Source: an uncultured Ferrimonas sp. (GTDB lineage: Bacteria; Pseudomonadota; Gammaproteobacteria; Enterobacterales; Shewanellaceae). From it: a DNA stretch of 64,000 bases. The notes beneath the pieces are model-generated. The model ran no database searches. It worked only from the letters and a program-made list of their open reading frames with translations, and was not told where the DNA came from. The stretch is taken from assembly GCF_947489035.1 (NCBI RefSeq), contig NZ_CANLCI010000009.1, forward strand, positions 1 to 64,000, read 5' to 3'. A program made the translations under genes and the position numbers. Shown here piece after piece: positions 27,779 to 36,283 of this stretch. How positions within the stretch are numbered: the first letter of the stretch is position 1; each line of letters starts with the position of its first letter.

Positions 27779-29059
27779 ATGATGCAACGGTTAATTTGGG
27801 CCGAACTGAGCCCACCACAGCAGCAACAGGCGTTAGCCCGCGCCCAGTGCATCACCGATCGTAAGCTCAGTGACGCTGTTGCGGCGATCATCACCCAGGT
27901 GCAACGCGATGGTGATGCGGCTTTGGCCGAGCTGAGTGACCGCTTTGATGGCGGGCTGCCATCGCAGTGGCAATTTACTCCAGCGCAAATCGCGCAGCTG
28001 GGCAACCAGCTTGAGCCCGAACTGAAACAAGCGATCGATACCGCGCTGGCCAACATCGATACGTTTCACCGTGCCCAGCAACAGCCGCCACTGGCGGTTA
28101 CCGTGCAAACTGGGATCGATTGCGAGCTGCACAGCGAAGCGATAGAACGGGTTGGCCTGTATGTGCCCGGCGGCAGCGCGCCGCTGATCAGCACGGTGAT
28201 GATGCTGGCCAAACCGGCGCAATTGGCCAACTGCCAGCAACGGATATTGGTAACGCCACCGCCGCTGAATCCGGCCATGGCCTATGCCGCCAGCCGATGC
28301 GGCGTTAGCCAGATCTTCACCATTGGCGGTGCCCAAGCCATTGCCGCGTTGGCCTTTGGCACCGAAACCGTGCCCAAGGTGGATAAGATTTTTGGCCCCG
28401 GCAGCCGCTTTGTTACCGAAGCCAAGCAACAAGTTGCTCAGCAAGGGGTGGCCATCGACATGCCTGCGGGCCCATCCGAGGTATTGGTGCTGGCCGATAG
28501 CGGCGCCAACCCGCGCTTTATCGCCGCCGATCTGTTAAGCCAAGCAGAGCACGGCGACGACAGCCAAGCGTTGCTGGTAACCGACAGCCCCAGCTTGGCC
28601 GATAAAGTGCTTGATGCCCTGCAGCAACAGTTGCCGCAACTTTCCCGCGCCAACATCGCCGCCGCCGCCTTAAAGCAAAGCCGCGTGATCATCGCCCCGT
28701 CGCTGACCGAAGCCGTTGCCATCAGCAACGCCTATGGCCCCGAGCACCTAATCATTCAAACCCAAGCGCCGCGCCAATTGCTTGGCCAAATTCGGGCGGC
28801 GGGCTCGGTATTTTTAGGGCCGTGGAGCCCAGAATCCGTCGGCGACTACGCCAGTGGCACCAACCACGTGCTGCCCACTTACGGCGCGTCGCGCACCGTA
28901 TCAAGCCTGACGTTGGCGGATTTTCAGCGCCGCTTTACCGTGCAGCAGCTCAGCCAAGCGGGGCTGAACGATCTGGCCGCCACCGTTACTGCCCTAGCGA
29001 ACGCCGAAGGGTTAGATGGCCACGCCAACGCCATTACCGTGCGTTTGGAGGAACAATAA
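27779..29059 (+). CDS. hisD: histidinol dehydrogenase
   Basis: Zinc enzyme catalysing the last two oxidations, L-histidinol to histidine, with NAD. 426 aa, family length. Motifs: GLYVPGGSAPLISTVMM, the FTIGGAQAIAALAFGT segment, KIFGPGSRFV, DMPAGPSEVLVLAD and AEHGDDSQALLV with zinc ligands, and the later PEHL and GTNHVLPT segments. The start is one of two tandem ATG codons (27779 or 27782) that abut the hisG stop. The stop overlaps the hisC ATG. Confidence 0.97.
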   Translation: MMQRLIWAELSPPQQQQALARAQCITDRKLSDAVAAIITQVQRDGDAALAELSDRFDGGLPSQWQFTPAQIAQLGNQLEPELKQAIDTALANIDTFHRAQQQPPLAVTVQTGIDCELHSEAIERVGLYVPGGSAPLISTVMMLAKPAQLANCQQRILVTPPPLNPAMAYAASRCGVSQIFTIGGAQAIAALAFGTETVPKVDKIFGPGSRFVTEAKQQVAQQGVAIDMPAGPSEVLVLADSGANPRFIAADLLSQAEHGDDSQALLVTDSPSLADKVLDALQQQLPQLSRANIAAAALKQSRVIIAPSLTEAVAISNAYGPEHLIIQTQAPRQLLGQIRAAGSVFLGPWSPESVGDYASGTNHVLPTYGASRTVSSLTLADFQRRFTVQQLSQAGLNDLAATVTALANAEGLDGHANAITVRLEEQ

Positions 29060-30123
29060 TGAGCCTTGCAACCACGCTGGCACGGCCAGAAATTGTCGCA
29101 CTGGTGCCTTATGCCTCGGCACGACGGGAACAACTGGGCGGCGATCTGCTGCTGAATGCCAACGAATCGCCGTGGAACAACAGCGGCGTTGCCGGTGCCA
29201 ACCGCTACCCCGATTGCCAGCCATCGCAGCTGCGCCAACAATACGCCGATTACGCCCAACTAACGCCGCAGCAAGTGTTGATCAGCCGCGGTGCCGATGA
29301 AGGCATCGATCTGTTGATCCGCACCTTTTGCCGCCCCGGCCAAGACAGCATCAGCTGCTTAACCCCAAGCTACGGCATGTACGCCATCAGCGCCGCCACC
29401 AATGCGGTGGCCTGCAACTCGCTTCCTTGGGCGTCACAGTACCAACTGCCAGCGGATCTGGCGGCGCAGTGCGGCAACAGCAAATTGCTGTTTGTGTGTA
29501 ACCCCAATAATCCCAGCGGCAGCTGCGTGAACCCCGCACAACTGGCGGCATTGGCCGCGCAGCTACCGCAAACCCTGCTGGTGGTGGACGAGGCTTACAT
29601 CGAGTTTGCCCCAGAGCGTTCGGTTGCAAACTTGATCGACACCACCCCCAACTTAGTGGTGCTGCGAACCCTGTCTAAAGCCTTTGCACTGGCAGGGGCC
29701 CGTTGCGGTTTTGTGCTGGCCAACCGCGACATCATCGCCATGCTGGAAAAGGTGATTGCGCCCTATCCGGTGCCTGCGCCGGTGGCGCAACTGGCCTGTG
29801 AGGCCACCAGCCCCGATGGGCTTGCGCTGATGGCGCAACAAGTGGCGCAGCTGAATAAACAAAAAGCCAAATTTACCGCCGCCATTCGTTCCCTTGAAGG
29901 GATCGATAAGGTGATCGACAGCCAAGCAAACTTTGTGCTGTTTCAGTGTGTTAACAGCGAACAAGTGCAATCGGCCTTGGCCGACAGCGGCCTGTTGATC
30001 CGTCGCTACCGCAGTGCCAATTTGCTAGGCTGGTTACGCGTCAGCATCGGCACCGACACCCAAATGGAGACGCTGCTCAGCGCCCTGCGCCAGCAGCTGC
30101 AATTACAAAAGGAGCGCCTGTGA
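29059..30123 (+). CDS. hisC: histidinol-phosphate aminotransferase
   Basis: PLP enzyme converting imidazole-acetol phosphate plus glutamate to histidinol phosphate. The 354-aa product starts at the ATG at 29059, which overlaps the hisD stop (TAATG) with GGAGGAAC upstream; longer frames to 28822 run through hisD and are not real. Fold-type I motifs: LLNANESPW near residue 28, NPNNPSG, the VVDEAYIEF aspartate, and the PLP lysine in [15 protein letters not shown] near residue 205. Confidence 0.97.
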   Translation: MSLATTLARPEIVALVPYASARREQLGGDLLLNANESPWNNSGVAGANRYPDCQPSQLRQQYADYAQLTPQQVLISRGADEGIDLLIRTFCRPGQDSISCLTPSYGMYAISAATNAVACNSLPWASQYQLPADLAAQCGNSKLLFVCNPNNPSGSCVNPAQLAALAAQLPQTLLVVDEAYIEFAPERSVANLIDTTPNLVVLRTLSKAFALAGARCGFVLANRDIIAMLEKVIAPYPVPAPVAQLACEATSPDGLALMAQQVAQLNKQKAKFTAAIRSLEGIDKVIDSQANFVLFQCVNSEQVQSALADSGLLIRRYRSANLLGWLRVSIGTDTQMETLLSALRQQLQLQKERL

Positions 30124-31190
30124 TGCGCCAAGCCATTCTCTTTATCGATCGCGACGGCACCTTGGTCGAAGAGCCGCCGGTAGACAAACAGCTAGACCGG
30201 CTCGATAAGCTCAAATTTGAACCGATGGTGATCCCCGCTCTGCAGCAGTTGCAGAACGCCGGTTATCGCTTGGTGATGGTGTCGAACCAAGATGGGCTGG
30301 GCACCGACAGCTTCCCGCAAACCGATTTTGATGCCCCCCACAACGCGATGATGGCGCTGTTTCAAAGCCAAGGCATTCGCTTTGACGAGGTGCTGATCTG
30401 CCCACACTTTACGGAAGACAACTGCAGTTGTCGCAAGCCCAAACTGGGCTTGGTGCAGCGTTACCTCACCGAAGGGTTGGTGGATTTTGAACGCTCCGCG
30501 GTAATTGGCGATCGCGACACCGATCTGCAACTGGCACTGTCGATGGGCATCACCCCGATTAAGTACGATCCTAACGCCAACAACTGGCTGACTATCGTGG
30601 CCCAGCTTACCGGCGGCGATCGTAACGCCTGTGTGCGCCGCACCACCAAAGAGACCGACATCGAGATTAAGGTCAATCTGGATCAAAGCGGCCCCAATCG
30701 CATCAACACCGGCATCGGCTTTTTTGACCACATGCTCGAACAGATCGCCACCCACGGCGGCTTTGCCATGGAAGTATCTGTTGAGGGTGACTATCACATC
30801 GACGATCACCACAGTGTCGAAGACACCGCCTTGGCGCTGGGGCAAGCACTGCGCCAAGCCTTAGGCGATAAGCGCGGCATCGGCCGCTTTGGCTTTGCCC
30901 TGCCGATGGATGAAGCCCAAGCCCAGTGTTTGTTGGATCTGTCTGGCCGCGCTTACCTGCGCTTTGAAGCGCAGTTTGAACGGGATGCGGTTGGCGGCTT
31001 GAGCACCGAAATGGTGCCGCACTTCTTCCGCTCGTTGGCCGATGGCTTAGCCTGCACCCTGCACTTGTCGGTGAATGGCAGCAACGAACACCACAAAGTA
31101 GAGGCGCTGTTTAAGGTGCTGGGCCGTGCCCTGCGCCAGGCGATCAGCAAACAGGGTGACGAACTGCCCTCGTCCAAAGGAGTGCTGTAA
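30123..31190 (+). CDS. hisB: bifunctional histidinol-phosphatase / imidazoleglycerol-phosphate dehydratase
   Basis: Fused enzyme for steps 6 and 8, 355 aa as in E. coli. The N-terminal HAD phosphatase (about 1-165) has the nucleophile motif FIDRDGT and the [12 protein letters not shown] metal motif. The Cys/His zinc site is [14 protein letters not shown]. The C-terminal dehydratase (about 167-355) shows [17 protein letters not shown] and [10 protein letters not shown]. The ATG at 30123 overlaps the hisC TGA; the adjacent GTG at 30120 is an alternative start. Confidence 0.96.
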   Translation: MRQAILFIDRDGTLVEEPPVDKQLDRLDKLKFEPMVIPALQQLQNAGYRLVMVSNQDGLGTDSFPQTDFDAPHNAMMALFQSQGIRFDEVLICPHFTEDNCSCRKPKLGLVQRYLTEGLVDFERSAVIGDRDTDLQLALSMGITPIKYDPNANNWLTIVAQLTGGDRNACVRRTTKETDIEIKVNLDQSGPNRINTGIGFFDHMLEQIATHGGFAMEVSVEGDYHIDDHHSVEDTALALGQALRQALGDKRGIGRFGFALPMDEAQAQCLLDLSGRAYLRFEAQFERDAVGGLSTEMVPHFFRSLADGLACTLHLSVNGSNEHHKVEALFKVLGRALRQAISKQGDELPSSKGVL

Positions 31191-31777
31191 TGACGGTGAT
31201 CATCGATACCGGCTGCGCCAACTTTGCCTCGGTGCAGTTTGCCCTTAAACGCTTAGGTTGCGACGCGGTTATCAGCGACGACGCCGCCACCATCTTAAGC
31301 GCCGATCGGTTGATCTTACCCGGCGTAGGTTCAGCCCCAGCGGCGATGGACAAGCTGCGTCAGCGCGGCTTGCTTGAGCTGCTGCCACAAATAGAGCAGC
31401 CACTGTTGGGGATCTGTTTAGGGATGCAGTTGCTGGGCGAATATTCCCAAGAAGGCAACACCGCCCTACCGGGCCTGCTGCCGGTGCAAAGCACACGGTT
31501 ACACAGCAACAATCAACCGTTGCCGCACATGGGCTGGAACCAACTGACCGTGACCGATCACCCGCTGTTTGCGGGCATCAACAACGGCGATTATGTCTAT
31601 TTCGTTCACAGCTACGGGGTTGAGGTGGGTGAGTTTACCCTCGCCCAAAGCGAGTATGGCCAGCGGTTTAGTGCCGCGATTGGCCGCGACAATTTGATGG
31701 GGGTGCAATTTCACCCCGAACGCAGCAGCGCCGTTGGCGCACGGATTTTGCAAAACTTTTTGGAGCTAACCCTGTGA
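31190..31777 (+). CDS. hisH: imidazole glycerol phosphate synthase glutaminase subunit
   Basis: Class I glutamine amidotransferase delivering ammonia to HisF, 195 aa. The nucleophile cysteine is in LLGICLGMQLLGE near residue 77. The PGVGSAP oxyanion-side motif and the catalytic His and Glu in GVQFHPERS are present. The start overlaps the hisB stop (TAATG). Confidence 0.97.
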   Translation: MTVIIDTGCANFASVQFALKRLGCDAVISDDAATILSADRLILPGVGSAPAAMDKLRQRGLLELLPQIEQPLLGICLGMQLLGEYSQEGNTALPGLLPVQSTRLHSNNQPLPHMGWNQLTVTDHPLFAGINNGDYVYFVHSYGVEVGEFTLAQSEYGQRFSAAIGRDNLMGVQFHPERSSAVGARILQNFLELTL

Positions 31778-32511
31778 TCATTCCCGCTATCGATCTGATT
31801 AATGGCCAAGTGGTGCGCCTGCAAAAAGGCAACTTCGATAAGGTCACCAATTTCGCTGAAGATCCCATCGAACAATTAACCCGTTACCAAAACGCCGGCA
31901 GTGAACACCTGCACTTGGTGGATTTGGATGGCGCTAAGGATCCCAATGCCCGCCAGTTGGCGTTGATCGGCCGCATCGTTAACGCATTGGATGCGCCCAT
32001 TCAAGTGGGCGGTGGCATTCGCACCGAACAAGAGCTGCAAACCCTGCTCGACTTAGGGGTAAGCCGAGTGGTGTTGGGATCGTTAGCGGTGCAGCAGCCC
32101 CAATTGGTGGCGGGCTGGATTGAACGCTACGGCAGCGAACGCATCACGGTGGCGTTAGATGTGCTGCTCGATAGCGACGGCAATCCCGAAGTGCTCACCA
32201 ATGGCTGGCAGCAAGGCAGCGGCAAACGGATGGTGGATGCGGTAGAGCCGCTATTAAGCGCAGGGCTGCAACACGTGTTGTGTACCGATGTTGATCGCGA
32301 TGGGATGATGTTCGGCCCCAATTTCGATCTGTATTACCGCCTCCGCAAACAGTTTCCCATGTTGCACTGGCAAGCCTCTGGCGGCATTCACGCCTTAGAC
32401 GATCTGCCCAAACTGAAACGGGTTGGGGTTAAAGGCGTGATCATCGGCAAAGCGTTACTGGCGAAAAAATTCACCATTGAGGAGGCGCTGCAATGCTGGC
32501 AAAACGGCTGA
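31774..32511 (+). CDS. hisA: phosphoribosylformimino-5-aminoimidazole carboxamide ribotide isomerase
   Basis: (beta/alpha)8 isomerase of 245 aa. It starts with GTG overlapping the hisH TGA. The first catalytic aspartate is in [13 protein letters not shown] (residue 8), phosphate-binding segments are IQVGGGIRT and the [10 protein letters not shown] region, and the general acid aspartate is in [10 protein letters not shown]. It ends 19 bases inside hisF. Confidence 0.97.
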   Translation: MIIPAIDLINGQVVRLQKGNFDKVTNFAEDPIEQLTRYQNAGSEHLHLVDLDGAKDPNARQLALIGRIVNALDAPIQVGGGIRTEQELQTLLDLGVSRVVLGSLAVQQPQLVAGWIERYGSERITVALDVLLDSDGNPEVLTNGWQQGSGKRMVDAVEPLLSAGLQHVLCTDVDRDGMMFGPNFDLYYRLRKQFPMLHWQASGGIHALDDLPKLKRVGVKGVIIGKALLAKKFTIEEALQCWQNG

Positions 32512-33266
32512 TCCCCTGTTTGGATGTGCGCGCGGGCAAAGTGGTTAAAGGGGTGCAGTTTAAAAACCACAAAGTTGTTGGCGACATTGTGCCACTGGCC
32601 GCCCGCTACGCCGAACAAGGCGCCGATGAGTTGGTGTTCTACGACATCACCGCCAGCGTCGATGCCCGCACCGTTGATAAAAGTTGGGTGGCGCGGGTGG
32701 CGGAACAGTTAGATATCCCCTTTTGCGTGGCCGGCGGCATTAAAACCGTGGCCGATGCGGCCGCTTTGCTGGCCGACGGTGCCGATAAAATTTCAGTCAA
32801 CAGCCCCGCCTTGGCCGAGCCGGATCTGATCAACCGCCTTAACGATCGCTTTGGTCGCCAGTGCGTGGTGGTGGGGATCGATTCATGGTTTGACGCCAAC
32901 AGCGGCCACTACCGAGTAAAACAGTACACCGGCAGCGAAGCCTCAACCCAAGAAGCGGGCTGGCATACGCTGGATTGGGTTGAAGAAGTGCAGCGCCGTG
33001 GCGCGGGCGAAATTGTGCTGAACACCATGAACCAAGATGGCGTGCGAGGCGGCTACGATATCGCCCAATTGCAGCTGGTGCGACAGGCTTGCTCGGTGCC
33101 ACTTATCGCCTCTGGCGGCGCGGGCACCATGGAACACTTTGCCGAAGTGTTTCAACAAGCTCAGGTGGACGGCGCCCTCGCGGCCTCGGTGTTTCACAAA
33201 AACATCATCGCGATCCCAACGCTAAAACAGTATCTACAACAACAGCAGGTGGAGATCCGGCTATGA
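32493..33266 (+). CDS. hisF: imidazole glycerol phosphate synthase cyclase subunit
   Basis: Barrel partner of HisH producing IGP and AICAR, 257 aa. The N-terminal [16 protein letters not shown] carries the catalytic aspartate near residue 11. [10 protein letters not shown] and [11 protein letters not shown] bind phosphate, and the second aspartate is in [13 protein letters not shown]. It begins inside hisA, and its stop overlaps the hisI start. Confidence 0.97.
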   Translation: MLAKRLIPCLDVRAGKVVKGVQFKNHKVVGDIVPLAARYAEQGADELVFYDITASVDARTVDKSWVARVAEQLDIPFCVAGGIKTVADAAALLADGADKISVNSPALAEPDLINRLNDRFGRQCVVVGIDSWFDANSGHYRVKQYTGSEASTQEAGWHTLDWVEEVQRRGAGEIVLNTMNQDGVRGGYDIAQLQLVRQACSVPLIASGGAGTMEHFAEVFQQAQVDGALAASVFHKNIIAIPTLKQYLQQQQVEIRL

Positions 33267-33877
33267 ACAACACCCCAACACTGATCCGCCCCACCATTGA
33301 TTGGGACAAAGTCGATAACATGGTGCCCGCGATTGTGCAGCACCACTTAACCGGCCAAGTGTTGATGCAAGGCTACATGAATCCCGATGCCTTGCAGCGA
33401 ACCCTCGACAGCGGCTTAGTGACGTTTTATAGCCGCTCGAAACAGCGGTTGTGGACCAAGGGCGAAGAGTCCGGCAACGTCCTCAAGCTGGTTACCCTTG
33501 GCACCGATTGCGACAACGACAGCCTGTTGCTGCAAGTGTTACCCCAAGGCCCAACCTGCCACTTAGGCAGCAACAGCTGCTTTGCGGATCGCGACAATCA
33601 GCCCTTACTGGGCAAACTGGCGCAGGTGATCGCCAGCCGCCGCGACAGCGATCCCGCCAGCAGCTACACCGCCCAACTGCTGCAAGGCCCCCCCCGCCGC
33701 GTGGCGCAAAAAGTGGGGGAAGAAGGCGTTGAAGTGGCCTTAGCCGCCGCCACCAACGACACCGAAAACTTAAAGGACGAAGCCGCCGATCTGCTCTATC
33801 ACCTGTCGGTTTTGCTGGAGCAACAGCAAGTGGGGTTAGATGAAGTGATGCAGGTGTTATTGCAGCGGGCAAAGTAA
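33263..33877 (+). CDS. hisI: bifunctional phosphoribosyl-AMP cyclohydrolase / phosphoribosyl-ATP pyrophosphatase
   Basis: Fused HisI-HisE for steps 2 and 3, 204 aa. The ATG at 33263 overlaps the hisF stop (ATGA). The N-terminal cyclohydrolase (about 1-115) has the zinc and metal motifs in [12 protein letters not shown] and [12 protein letters not shown]. The C-terminal pyrophosphatase (about 118-204) has [14 protein letters not shown] and [14 protein letters not shown]. It is the last gene of the operon, with a terminator 40 bases downstream. Confidence 0.97.
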   Translation: MNNTPTLIRPTIDWDKVDNMVPAIVQHHLTGQVLMQGYMNPDALQRTLDSGLVTFYSRSKQRLWTKGEESGNVLKLVTLGTDCDNDSLLLQVLPQGPTCHLGSNSCFADRDNQPLLGKLAQVIASRRDSDPASSYTAQLLQGPPRRVAQKVGEEGVEVALAAATNDTENLKDEAADLLYHLSVLLEQQQVGLDEVMQVLLQRAK

Positions 33878-33915
33878 GCGATTAACTCACCGAGTTTATC
33901 TAGCCACTCACAATC

Positions 33916-33943
33916 AAAGCAGCGCCCAAAAGCGCTGCTTTTT
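33916..33943 (+). terminator. his operon terminator
   Basis: AAGCAGCGC (33917-33925) pairs with GCGCTGCTT (33932-33940) across a 6-base loop and is followed by TTTT. It separates the his operon from the transposase element about 55 bp further on. Confidence 0.85.
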
Positions 33944-33998
33944 CGATCACCCCTTTTAACAGGACAGCCATCTTAATTTTCTCTGCCTAGCTCTTCTC

Positions 33999-35269
33999 TT
34001 AACTAGACACCCACCTTAACTGGCAGATCCTTAGGCATCTTCTAAGCTTGGTTTTTAGTCATATCAAGGACGAGGCCATGCCAAGAGCACGAAAGCATCA
34101 AGTTAGCCTGCAAGACACTCCGTACTATCACTGCATCAGCCGTTGCGTGCGGCGCAGTTTTCTGTGTGGAATAGACAGTTACAGCGGCAAAAGCTACGAA
34201 CACCGCCGCGACTGGATCGAACAGCGGCTGCTGGCACTTACCGACACCTTCGCCATCGAAATTTGTGCTTATGCCATCATGAGTAACCACACCCATGTGG
34301 TCCTGCACGTTGATGCAACCCGTGCCCAGCAGTGGGATGCCGAAGCGGTGCTGAACCGTTGGCATCAGATGTTTGCTGGAACCCGCTTAACCCAGCTGTA
34401 TTGCGTTGAAGAAGAAAGAGAAAACCTGAGCAGTGGCGAACTGCACCAAGTTGAACGCCTAGTAGAACTGTACCGACAGCGCCTAACCGACATCAGCTGG
34501 TTTATGCGCAGCTTAAATGAGTACATCGCCCGACAAGCGAATAAAGAAGATGGCTGTACGGGTCGGTTTTGGGAGGGACGCTTCAAATCACAAGCGCTAT
34601 TGGATGAACAAGCCTTGCTGTCGTGCATGGCTTACGTGGATTTAAACCCTATTCGTGCACAGATGGCGAAAACGCCGGAAGAGTCCCAGTACACTAGCAT
34701 TCGTCAGCGCATTAAGGCCGCAATCAAAGGGACTCAGCCAACCAAACTTAAATCGTTTGATTCCAACCAAGGTGAACCGGAACAGCTACCCTGCCACCTA
34801 AATCAATACTTGGAACTGATTGAATTCACAGGTCGCGCCATCCGTGACGACAAAGCAGGCCACATTCCGTCAAGCTGCGATGCCCTGCTAACACGGCTCA
34901 GGATTGATGTTGAAAACTGGCTAGAGCTAACCCAAGGGTTTGAGTATCAGTTCTCTGGCTTGGCGGGGAGATTAACGGCACTGAAATGCTGTCGCCAGCA
35001 CGATAACAGCCAACGAATTCGAGGCAGCGGTAACGCCAAACGGCTGTTCGGTTAGCCTTCTTTCACACTCCTGAGGATTAATGCTTTCGCCCAGCCGGGA
35101 AACTTGGTGCTGCCTGAATTTCACTGATCCTTCCTAACAAAGCCCCCAAACAGCGCCTTTCCAACTAAAAATCAGCTTAGACTGCCCCCAACAAGCACCA
35201 ATGACACCAACAAACAGTGCAGATGCCGCGATGGTCGTTCTGCTTAGATTAAAATGGGTGTCTAGTTAA
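33999..35269 (+). mobile_element. Y1-transposase element with inverted ends
   Basis: The left end TTAACTAGACACCCAC (33999-34014) is matched in inverse orientation by TGGGTGTCTAGTTAA at 35255-35269; the third right-end copy extends the match to 16 bp. Between them lie a short leader, the transposase gene and a 214-bp non-coding 3' tail. The total is about 1.27 kb. No target duplication is visible. Two further truncated right ends follow immediately, so the far boundary of the original insertion is at 35807. Confidence 0.7.
34078..35055 (+). CDS. Y1 (HUH-superfamily) transposase of the REP-associated/IS200-like group
   Basis: 325 aa. The ATG at 34078 has AAGGA at a spacing of 7. The first strand region is PRARKHQVSLQDTPYYHCISRCVRRSFLCG. 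The metal-binding motif is SNHTHVVL, with His-Thr-His where most relatives have a bulky hydrophobic middle residue. The nucleophile tyrosine is probably the one in SLNEYIARQAN, just before the conserved GRFWEGRFKSQALLDE block and AYVDLNPIRA. The C-terminal 90 residues are a less conserved extension. It would cut and rejoin single-stranded DNA at hairpin ends. Composition is near that of the host, so it is not part of the neighbouring AT-rich insert. Confidence 0.85.
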   Translation: MPRARKHQVSLQDTPYYHCISRCVRRSFLCGIDSYSGKSYEHRRDWIEQRLLALTDTFAIEICAYAIMSNHTHVVLHVDATRAQQWDAEAVLNRWHQMFAGTRLTQLYCVEEERENLSSGELHQVERLVELYRQRLTDISWFMRSLNEYIARQANKEDGCTGRFWEGRFKSQALLDEQALLSCMAYVDLNPIRAQMAKTPEESQYTSIRQRIKAAIKGTQPTKLKSFDSNQGEPEQLPCHLNQYLELIEFTGRAIRDDKAGHIPSSCDALLTRLRIDVENWLELTQGFEYQFSGLAGRLTALKCCRQHDNSQRIRGSGNAKRLFG

Positions 35270-35273
35270 GCTG

Positions 35274-35615
35274 TCAGTTCTCTGGCTTGGCTGGGAGATT
35301 AACGGTACGGCTGGGAGATTAACGGCACTGCAATGCTGTCGCCAGCACGATAACAGCCAACGAATTCGAGGCAGCGGCAACGCCAAACGGCTGTTCGGCT
35401 AGCCTTCTTTCACACCCTGAGGATTAATGCTTTCGCCCAGCCGGGAAACTTGGTGCTGCCTGAATTTCACTGATCCTTCCTAACAAAGCCCCTAAACAGC
35501 GCCTTTCCAACTAAAAATCAGCTCAGACTGCCCCCAACAAGCACCAACAACCTCAACAAACAGTGCAGATGCCGCGATGGTCGAACGACTTCCACTAAAG
35601 TGGGTGTCTATTTAA
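35274..35615 (+). repeat. second, 5'-truncated copy of the element right end
   Basis: Repeats 34947-35269: the last 36 codons of the transposase, its stop, and the 189-bp tail, ending TGGGTGTCTATTTAA (35601-35615). It begins 4 bases after the intact right end. It carries its own 20-bp internal tandem duplication (35289-35308 and 35309-35328). It is too short to code for an active enzyme and is a remnant of another copy. Confidence 0.85.
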
Positions 35616-35619
35616 TACT

Positions 35620-35807
35620 ATGCTTCCGCCCAGCTGGGAAACTTGGTGCTGCCTGAATTTCACTGTTCCTTCCTAACAAGCCCCCAAACAGCGCCTTTCC
35701 AACTAAAAATCAGCTCAGACTGCCCCCAACAAGCACCAACAACCTCAACAAACAGTGCAGATGCCGCGATGGTCGAACGACTTCCACTAAAGTGGGTGTC
35801 TAGTTAA
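35620..35807 (+). repeat. third copy of the element 3' tail
   Basis: Repeats only the 189-bp non-coding tail (35081-35269 and 35427-35615), ending GTGGGTGTCTAGTTAA at 35807. It is more similar to copy two than to copy one (shared CTCAGACTG and GGTCGAACGACTTCC). The next base starts the truncated attC of the second insert. It also begins ATGCTTCCGC, and the same ten bases follow its own end at 35808-35817. Confidence 0.85.
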
Positions 35808-35808
35808 A

Positions 35809-35893
35809 TGCTTCCGCATACCACCTTAAACACTAAACGCAACGCATAGCAAAAGTGCCAAGCGTTGCGAATCACTCTTAAACAGATTGTTAG
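35809..35893 (-). repeat. Vibrio-repeat-like attC site, apparently truncated by the Y1 element
   Basis: Read on the minus strand it starts CTAACAATCTGTTTAAGAG directly after the stop codon, continues through the arm CGCAACGC (35862-35869) and its partner GCGTTGCG (35838-35845), then GTTTAGTGTTTAAGG. This order and wording closely resemble attC sites of Vibrio and Shewanella chromosomal integrons. The far arm that should end in a GTTAG-type box is missing: sequence passes into the element end after TATGCGGAAGCAT. Confidence 0.7.
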
Positions 35894-35896
35894 TTT

Positions 35897-36283
35897 TTAT
35901 CTTTTACGACGTTCTTTTCTGTCTCTTGATTCCCAATTCCAGTGTGAATCTATATTTAAGGCTCCGAGTATTTCACCAAGCATACCAATAGTTACATGCT
36001 CTTCTTTGCTAGCGTCAGCTACTTCAAGGCAATAGTTTGATTCAGGCTTCGCCATGTAAATCATAGCCCCTTCACCAATGTGTTCATTTCTAGTGAAGAA
36101 ATCAGTAAGACTGTAGCGGTAACAATCCGAAGCAAGGATCAATATGTCTCCGCCTCTTACGCGTGTAACTCTATAGATATAATCCGACGGGTCTGGAACT
36201 CTTTCCCACGACGCAACGTTAGAATGATTGTTTAAAGCTCTTTCCCAGAATGGCAGGATAGAAGGGTGTAGATATTTTCCCAT
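35897..36283 (-). CDS. hypothetical partner of the membrane nucleotidyltransferase (cassette gene)
   Basis: 128 aa, no signal or membrane segment. It looks like a small mixed alpha/beta domain with a basic tail (RDRKERRKR). It begins at the base right after the upstream gene's stop, so the two form one transcriptional and probably translational unit. Its own stop is followed within 3 bases by the attC site, as in gene cassettes. I recognise no family. Because it is tied to a nucleotidyltransferase-like membrane protein, a regulator, antitoxin or accessory role is plausible but unproven. AT-rich relative to the chromosome. Confidence 0.7.
   Translation of the reverse strand: MGKYLHPSILPFWERALNNHSNVASWERVPDPSDYIYRVTRVRGGDILILASDCYRYSLTDFFTRNEHIGEGAMIYMAKPESNYCLEVADASKEEHVTIGMLGEILGALNIDSHWNWESRDRKERRKR

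Noticed and set aside
10952..35055. The Y1 transposase at 34078 as the enzyme that spreads the REP units at 10952-11258
   Set aside because: No REP unit flanks the transposase gene, and its element ends (TTAACTAGACACCCAC) are unrelated to the GTAG hairpins. A different REP-associated transposase would be expected elsewhere.
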